9,019 nt of DNA from Chloroflexia bacterium (GTDB taxonomy: Bacteria; Chloroflexota; Chloroflexia; QHBQ01; JADMIH01). The first letter of the stretch is position 1; each line of letters starts with the position of its first letter. A model generated the notes under the pieces. The model was not told where the DNA came from and made no database searches. It saw only the letters and a list, made by a program, of their open reading frames with translations. The stretch lies in the NCBI GenBank assembly GCA_025927935.1, contig JAICKM010000240.1:1-9019 (forward strand), in the 5' to 3' direction. Shown in pieces: positions 5,686 to 9,019 of this stretch. Made by a program: the position numbers and the translations under genes.

Positions 5686-7257
5686 CTACTGGGCAGGCGG
5701 GGTGATGGGGGCGGGGCGCACACGGGCGACCAGCGGATCGAGCACGTCCAGTCGCATCAGGATGCCCAGCATGACGCCCAGATAGATCATGTTCCGGTAG
5801 AAGGTCAGTTGCAGGTCGGCATAGGCGATCACCACCTGCATCAGCACCAGGGCGATGATCATGCCGGCGAGCGCCTGGAAGAAGGGATCTTTCAGCCGGC
5901 GCATCACCAGGCTGCCCTGGATCACGCAGGCCGCGATGAACAGCCAGAAGATGATAAACCCCACCGTGCCCATCTTCAGCCAGATCCAGAGGATCTCGTT
6001 ATGCGGAATATAGTCGCGCAGCGGGAAAGGGATCGGCGCCAGCGGTACCAGCATCTCGTAAGGCCGGCCAAAGCCGGTGCCCAGCACGGCGTTGTGCCGG
6101 ATCGTTGACATAACGTTATACTGCTCATAGTCGCGGTACTGGTTCGACGAAGCGTCACGCGGGTCGCTCGGCTGGTAGAGCGACTTGATCATCTGGATGG
6201 GCTGGGCAATGGCGGCATCGCTGTTGTAGAAAGCGCCCACATAGACCAGGCCGATCAGGAAGAGCGGTACCAGGATGCGCGGCAGCAGCACCCGCTTGGC
6301 GGCGGGGAGGGTCAGCAGGTAGGCCGCGGCGCCCACGAACAATGCGAAGAGGGCGGCCCGGCGGCGCGTCGCCAGCAGGGTGAAGAGGGTAAACGGCACC
6401 AACCCCCAGGTGACGATGCGCCGGCGAATGGGACCGCCGTAGATGGCGAGACCGGCGGCCAGCAGCAGCAAGGTATCGAAGAACAGCGCATCCTCGTGCC
6501 CGGTGATCGCATAAATGTCGGTGAGATCGCCGTGGAAGGGTACCAGATAGCGGTACACGCCCTGCAACGCCTTGATGCCGATCATGAGAATGACGATCCA
6601 GCCCACGATGCGCACCTGGCCGGCGGTGCGCACGAGGTTAACGGTCAGCAAGTAGCAGACGCCCATGTAGAACAGCGCCCGGATCTCCCAGAGCGAGACC
6701 TTGAAGTCGCCACCTTGCAGCAGGCCGTAGACCCACGAAAAGCTGACCGCGCCCAGGAACAGCAGCAACGGCGCGCCGAGGCGGCCCAGGCGCAGCCGGT
6801 GCGCCTTGCGTTCGCGGATAATCAGCGCCAGCGCGGTCCAGGCGAGCAGTAGTTCCAGCAGATTAGCCGTCAGCCAGGGCAGATTCTCATGCGTCCAGGT
6901 GTTCCAGCCTTCGGTGCCGCCGATATTGCTGAACAGCGGGATGCGCCCCGTCACCGGGTCGGCCAGGCCGTCGATACCGTACTGTTCGAGCAGCAGCCCT
7001 CCGGCCAGCACCAGGTAGACGCCGAACACCGGCCGGTACCAGATCATGCCGCAGAGGGGGATCAGGGCCAGCACGCCGAACAGGACCAGGTCGCCGCCGG
7101 TGAGCACCACGGCGAGGCCGGCCAGCGCGCCCAGGATAATCAGGCCAATCACCACGCCGCGCGGCGGGCGCTCGACGATCGGGCGAGCAGCGGGCGGGCC
7201 GCCGGTGGTTTCGCGGGCTTGGCCGCGCGCCTGGGGGAAGGCCAGGGAGTCGTTCAT
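5686..7257 (-). CDS. O-antigen ligase/polymerase family membrane protein (Wzy_C domain)
   Basis: Polytopic membrane protein of the O-antigen ligase/Wzy superfamily, which joins lipid-linked glycan units to each other or to an acceptor on the outer face of the membrane. It is 523 residues long with about 10-12 hydrophobic segments between 33 and 503. The family's TRRRAALFALFVG (297-309) sits at the start of the Wzy_C region. A large extracytoplasmic loop (about 345-420) follows, with IRHNAVLGTGFG (386-397) and HNEILWIWLKMG (419-430), the conserved His-Asn region. The soluble N-terminus (1-32) is Pro/Arg-rich. The ATG at 7257 has only a weak GGAT-type ribosome site, so it may depend on translation of the small gene ending at 7298, 40 bp upstream. 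It lies downstream of wzz and the small membrane protein. Sequence alone cannot separate ligase from polymerase; without visible LPS genes, capsule or exopolysaccharide polymerisation is as likely. Confidence 0.85.
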   Translation of the reverse strand: MNDSLAFPQARGQARETTGGPPAARPIVERPPRGVVIGLIILGALAGLAVVLTGGDLVLFGVLALIPLCGMIWYRPVFGVYLVLAGGLLLEQYGIDGLADPVTGRIPLFSNIGGTEGWNTWTHENLPWLTANLLELLLAWTALALIIRERKAHRLRLGRLGAPLLLFLGAVSFSWVYGLLQGGDFKVSLWEIRALFYMGVCYLLTVNLVRTAGQVRIVGWIVILMIGIKALQGVYRYLVPFHGDLTDIYAITGHEDALFFDTLLLLAAGLAIYGGPIRRRIVTWGLVPFTLFTLLATRRRAALFALFVGAAAYLLTLPAAKRVLLPRILVPLFLIGLVYVGAFYNSDAAIAQPIQMIKSLYQPSDPRDASSNQYRDYEQYNVMSTIRHNAVLGTGFGRPYEMLVPLAPIPFPLRDYIPHNEILWIWLKMGTVGFIIFWLFIAACVIQGSLVMRRLKDPFFQALAGMIIALVLMQVVIAYADLQLTFYRNMIYLGVMLGILMRLDVLDPLVARVRPAPITPPAQ

Positions 7258-7272
7258 TGCGATCCAATCACG

Positions 7273-7292
7273 GCGGGCGCTACAGTGCCCGC
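7273..7292. repeat. Short inverted repeat before the ligase gene
   Basis: GCGGGC (7273-7278) and GCCCGC (7287-7292) form a hairpin lying in the 40-bp gap between the small membrane protein and the ligase start. It could slow ribosomes or polymerase; no T-run follows. Confidence 0.3.
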
Positions 7293-7297
7293 GTCCA

Positions 7298-7435
7298 CTA
7301 ACGCAAAATAAAGATGTGTATGCCGACGAGGAAGGCGATCCAGACCGTCATTCCGGCGATGGTGGCGGCGTTCCACTTGCGGACAAACTGCCCGGCCAGC
7401 AGAAACGTAAACAGTAGCGGCAGGACCAGCGTCAC
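7298..7435 (-). CDS. Small two-helix membrane protein between wzz and the ligase gene
   Basis: A 45-residue protein that I do not recognise. It opens with GTG at 7435-7433, overlapping the wzz stop in a GTGA junction. A strong AGAGGAG ribosome site lies 8 nt upstream (7450-7444), and it ends with TAG at 7298. The product is almost wholly hydrophobic: a first segment MTLVLPLLFTFLLAGQF (1-17), a short basic/polar turn VRKWNAA (18-24), and a second segment TIAGMTVWIAFLVGIHIFIL (25-44) ending in Arg. This is a hairpin of two membrane helices, with the basic turn probably on the cytoplasmic side. Overlap, ribosome site and location inside a polysaccharide unit argue that it is translated with Wzz and the ligase. 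By position it may be an accessory subunit of the polymerase or chain-length complex; that is inference only. Confidence 0.75.
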   Translation of the reverse strand: MTLVLPLLFTFLLAGQFVRKWNAATIAGMTVWIAFLVGIHIFILR

Positions 7436-8379
7436 GCCGTCTGCTCCTCTTGCGCCATCATGCGGTTGAGCCAGGGCGGCAGCGCCGAGGGGCTATCCGC
7501 CGCGCGCCGGCCCCCGAACCACGTCACCAGCGCCACCACGCTGAAGCCGAGGCCCGCGGCCACGACCAGGCCGATCAGCAGCACCCCGGCCAGCTTGTTC
7601 ACCGAAAGCGCCGGGTTCTGCGGGACCACCGGTGGGTCCACGATCTGATAGGTGCCCGCCTGGAGCGCCACCGCTTTGTCTTTCGTGAAGCGCGCTTTTT
7701 CCAGCTCCGACCCCACGTACTTGAGGTGGTCGAGAATCGTCTGGTAGTTGGTTTGCAGCCGTTGGAAGTTTAACTGCTCGGCTTCGGGCAGGTTGGCGCG
7801 GCCCGCGGGCGGGTGGCCCTGTTCCCAGGCCGACAGTTCCGTCGAGGCTTGCTGGAGTTGCTGCTGGTAGCTGGTTTGCTGGGCGCTGAGGAAGGTAATC
7901 GCCTTGTCCGCGTCGCCCACCCGGTCGGCGTTGCGCTGCGCGATGAAGAGGTCGATGGTCCGGCTCACGACCTGCTGGGCGGTTTGCGGGTCGCGGTCGC
8001 GGTAGCGGAAGTTGATCAGGCTGGTGGCCGAGGTCCACGCGTTCAGATCCTTGCGCAGCTTGGCGATGGCCGCGTCCATTCTGGCCGGGTCGCCGTCGCC
8101 CTTCAAGCTGGGCACCCCGTCGATCACCTTGCGCAGGAAGTCGTCGGTTTGCAGCAAAGCGGTCAGGGCCGTGTACTCGTCCGTGGCGTTGGCGACCGGC
8201 ATACTCAATTGCTGCCCGGCGCCGTCGAGCACGGGATTGCCCTGCACAATCATGCGGGCCTGCACCTCGTACAGCCAGGATGTGTAGACGCCCCCGGCGA
8301 CGGCAATAATCAGCGCCGCCAGGAACGGCACAAAAAAGAGCCATTTCCGCCGGAAGAAGGTTTCCAAATAATCACGCAT
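7432..8379 (-). CDS. Wzz-type polysaccharide chain-length determinant protein
   Basis: Polysaccharide co-polymerase that sets glycan length, working with a Wzy-type polymerase at the membrane. It is 315 residues from ATG 8379. A short basic N-terminus is followed by TM1 (about 13-31), then the extracytoplasmic Wzz domain. Two Gln-rich helical, coiled-coil-prone stretches (about 155-185 and 200-235) surround a Pro/Gly break. The Pro-rich DPPVVPQNPALS precedes TM2 (about 263-287), the usual Wzz arrangement, and a short cytoplasmic tail ends the protein. No Walker motifs or Tyr-rich tail are present, so it is not a fused BY-kinase. ATG 8379 has GAAAGGA 11 nt upstream; an in-frame TTG at 8406 would add nine residues and is less likely. 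Its stop overlaps the small membrane protein by 4 bp. The family is secure; the polymer made is unknown. Confidence 0.88.
   Translation of the reverse strand: MRDYLETFFRRKWLFFVPFLAALIIAVAGGVYTSWLYEVQARMIVQGNPVLDGAGQQLSMPVANATDEYTALTALLQTDDFLRKVIDGVPSLKGDGDPARMDAAIAKLRKDLNAWTSATSLINFRYRDRDPQTAQQVVSRTIDLFIAQRNADRVGDADKAITFLSAQQTSYQQQLQQASTELSAWEQGHPPAGRANLPEAEQLNFQRLQTNYQTILDHLKYVGSELEKARFTKDKAVALQAGTYQIVDPPVVPQNPALSVNKLAGVLLIGLVVAAGLGFSVVALVTWFGGRRAADSPSALPPWLNRMMAQEEQTA
7444..7450 (-). promoter_or_regulatory. Shine-Dalgarno site for the small membrane protein
   Basis: AGAGGAG on the minus strand, inside the last codons of wzz, lies 8 nt before the GTG at 7435. It is among the strongest ribosome sites in the window and is the main support for translation of the small gene. 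Confidence 0.65.
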
Positions 8380-8434
8380 CGTTCGATAAATCCTTTCACC
8401 AACCAACCAGGTATCGGGGGTTCCGCCATATGAG

Positions 8435-8452
8435 GTCGTGTGCAGTCGTGTG
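8435..8452. repeat. Direct repeat in the wzz upstream region
   Basis: GTCGTGTG occurs at 8435-8442 and again at 8445-8452, repeating every 10 bp, or one helical turn, about 60 bp before the wzz start. It may be a regulator binding site; no matching promoter was recognised. Confidence 0.35.
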
Positions 8453-8464
8453 TGGGTAGTGCGC

Positions 8465-8502
8465 CCCGGCGGCGCCGGTCGCCTGCGACCGGTACCGCCG
8501 GG
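8465..8502 (-). other. Large GC-rich stem-loop between hydrolase and wzz
   Basis: CCCGGCGG (8465-8472) pairs with CCGCCGGG (8495-8502), and CCGGTCG (8475-8481) pairs with CGACCGG (8486-8492). They form a stem of about 15 bp with a 2-nt internal loop and a 4-nt cap. No T-run follows on either strand. It probably blocks read-through or exonuclease digestion between the hydrolase transcript and wzz. Confidence 0.5.
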
Positions 8503-8512
8503 TGCATAAGCA

Positions 8513-8531
8513 GGAACCGTTCCACGGTTCC
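8513..8531 (-). terminator. Hairpin just after the hydrolase gene
   Basis: GGAACCGT (8513-8520) and ACGGTTCC (8524-8531) form a perfect 8-bp stem with a 3-nt loop, 10 nt beyond the hydrolase stop. On the minus-strand RNA it is followed by UGCUUAUG, so it is at best a weak intrinsic terminator, backed by the larger stem-loop next to it. Confidence 0.45.
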
Positions 8532-8541
8532 CGCGCCCTGC

Positions 8542-9019
8542 TTAGCGCGTGTACCACTGGCGGAGCACCTGCTCGGCCGGCTTGTTTTGCGGGCTTTCGC
8601 CGTTGTCGAGCGGCCCGCCGGCATTCGGGTCGCTGTACCAGGGCGTCCAGAAGATGCCCGTCATCCAGTTGACATTGCCCCACACCTGCATCGTGGCGTC
8701 ATAGGCGTTGGCCTGCACGGTCAGTTCCAGGTAGGGGTCGGGCTGTAGATCCCAGCGGCCCGGCGAGTTGGCATATGAGGCGAAGCCGATCTTGGTGAAC
8801 TGCACCGGCTTGTTCCAGCGGCTCTGTACGGCGGCCACCGAGTCAAACCAGTGGAATTCCTGCCCGGCGGCGTTGGGACCGAATGGATCGCGGTAATGGC
8901 GCCATCCTTCGCTTAAAGGCTGGGTCAGAAAGTTGTTCCAGGACAGCGGGAAATAGGCCGAGATGCCGATATAGTCGAGCGCGTCCCACCAGTCGATGGT
9001 GGCGTATTCCGGCGTCTTC
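8542..9019 (-). CDS. GH113-like glycoside hydrolase, C-terminal part (5' end beyond window)
   Basis: The last 158 residues of a TIM-barrel protein resembling glycoside hydrolase family 113 (clan GH-A, beta-mannanase type). The frame enters from the right edge and stops with TAA at 8544-8542. Visible landmarks in order are WWDALDYIGISAYFPLS (barrel strand 6 region), LTQPLSEGW, KPVQFTKIGFASY (strand 7) and GIFWTPWYSDPNAGGPLDN (strand 8), then the family's KPAEQVLRQWY tail. In this family strand 7 normally carries the nucleophile Glu in a T-E-(I/V)-G motif; here the codon at 8791-8793 is AAG, giving Lys. The protein may therefore be inactive as a hydrolase and act in glycan binding, or the assignment to GH113 may be only distant. 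It lies upstream of wzz and the ligase gene, so a role in the same polysaccharide is inferred. The signal peptide and acid/base residue are out of view. Confidence 0.75.
   Translation of the reverse strand, partial: KTPEYATIDWWDALDYIGISAYFPLSWNNFLTQPLSEGWRHYRDPFGPNAAGQEFHWFDSVAAVQSRWNKPVQFTKIGFASYANSPGRWDLQPDPYLELTVQANAYDATMQVWGNVNWMTGIFWTPWYSDPNAGGPLDNGESPQNKPAEQVLRQWYTR

Noticed and set aside
8380..8406. TTG start adding nine residues to Wzz
   Set aside because: There is no better ribosome site for it than for the ATG at 8379, and the extra residues consume the GAAAGGA element.
1..9019. tRNA, rRNA, CRISPR array, insertion sequence or attachment site
   Set aside because: I saw no cloverleaf, spaced repeat series, transposase frame or flanking target duplication by reading the sequence.

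Overview
This 9,019-bp window is GC-rich bacterial DNA from a genome that also uses TTG and GTG starts. It carries two gene groups, both read on the minus strand, with a small plus-strand toxin-antitoxin operon between them. The two solute-binding proteins are lipoproteins with Ser/Thr/Gly-rich linkers. That feature, together with the mix of genes, would fit a Chloroflexota-like or other non-proteobacterial genome. This is a weak inference, because no rRNA or other taxonomic marker is present.

Positions 1-4790 (minus strand) hold a branched-chain amino acid (LIV/HAAT-type) ABC importer locus. In transcription order it contains: a promoter with consensus -35 and -10 boxes (4759-4787); a roughly 220-nt leader with mutually exclusive pairings; lipoprotein binding protein 2 (3219-4529); a terminator-like hairpin (3165-3193); a second consensus promoter with a perfect palindrome in its spacer (3104-3132); the paralogous binding protein 1 (1666-2982); two tandem hairpins; livH (552-1493, TTG start); and livM (1-544), cut by the window edge. 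The ATPases (livG/livF) are not in view and would be expected further left. The layout suggests one permease served by two closely related but separately controlled receptors.

Positions 4942-5618 (plus strand) hold a mazEF operon very like that of E. coli. It has its own extended -10 promoter and a repeated palindrome at the start site that could be an autoregulatory operator. The stretch 4788-4941 shows nothing I can assign.

Positions 5686-9019 (minus strand) hold a surface-polysaccharide group. In transcription order it contains the C-terminal part of a GH113-like (clan GH-A TIM-barrel) glycoside hydrolase, an intergenic region with two strong hairpins, a Wzz-type chain-length determinant, a 45-residue two-helix membrane protein overlapping wzz by 4 bp, and an O-antigen ligase/polymerase-type (Wzy_C) 12-TM-like protein. 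The last three look like one transcription unit for polymer assembly and length control at the membrane.

The points most worth a second look are the unannotated-looking small membrane protein between wzz and the ligase gene, the Lys in place of the expected nucleophile Glu in the GH113-like protein, the palindrome inside the binding protein 1 promoter spacer, and the alternative pairings in the binding protein 2 leader.
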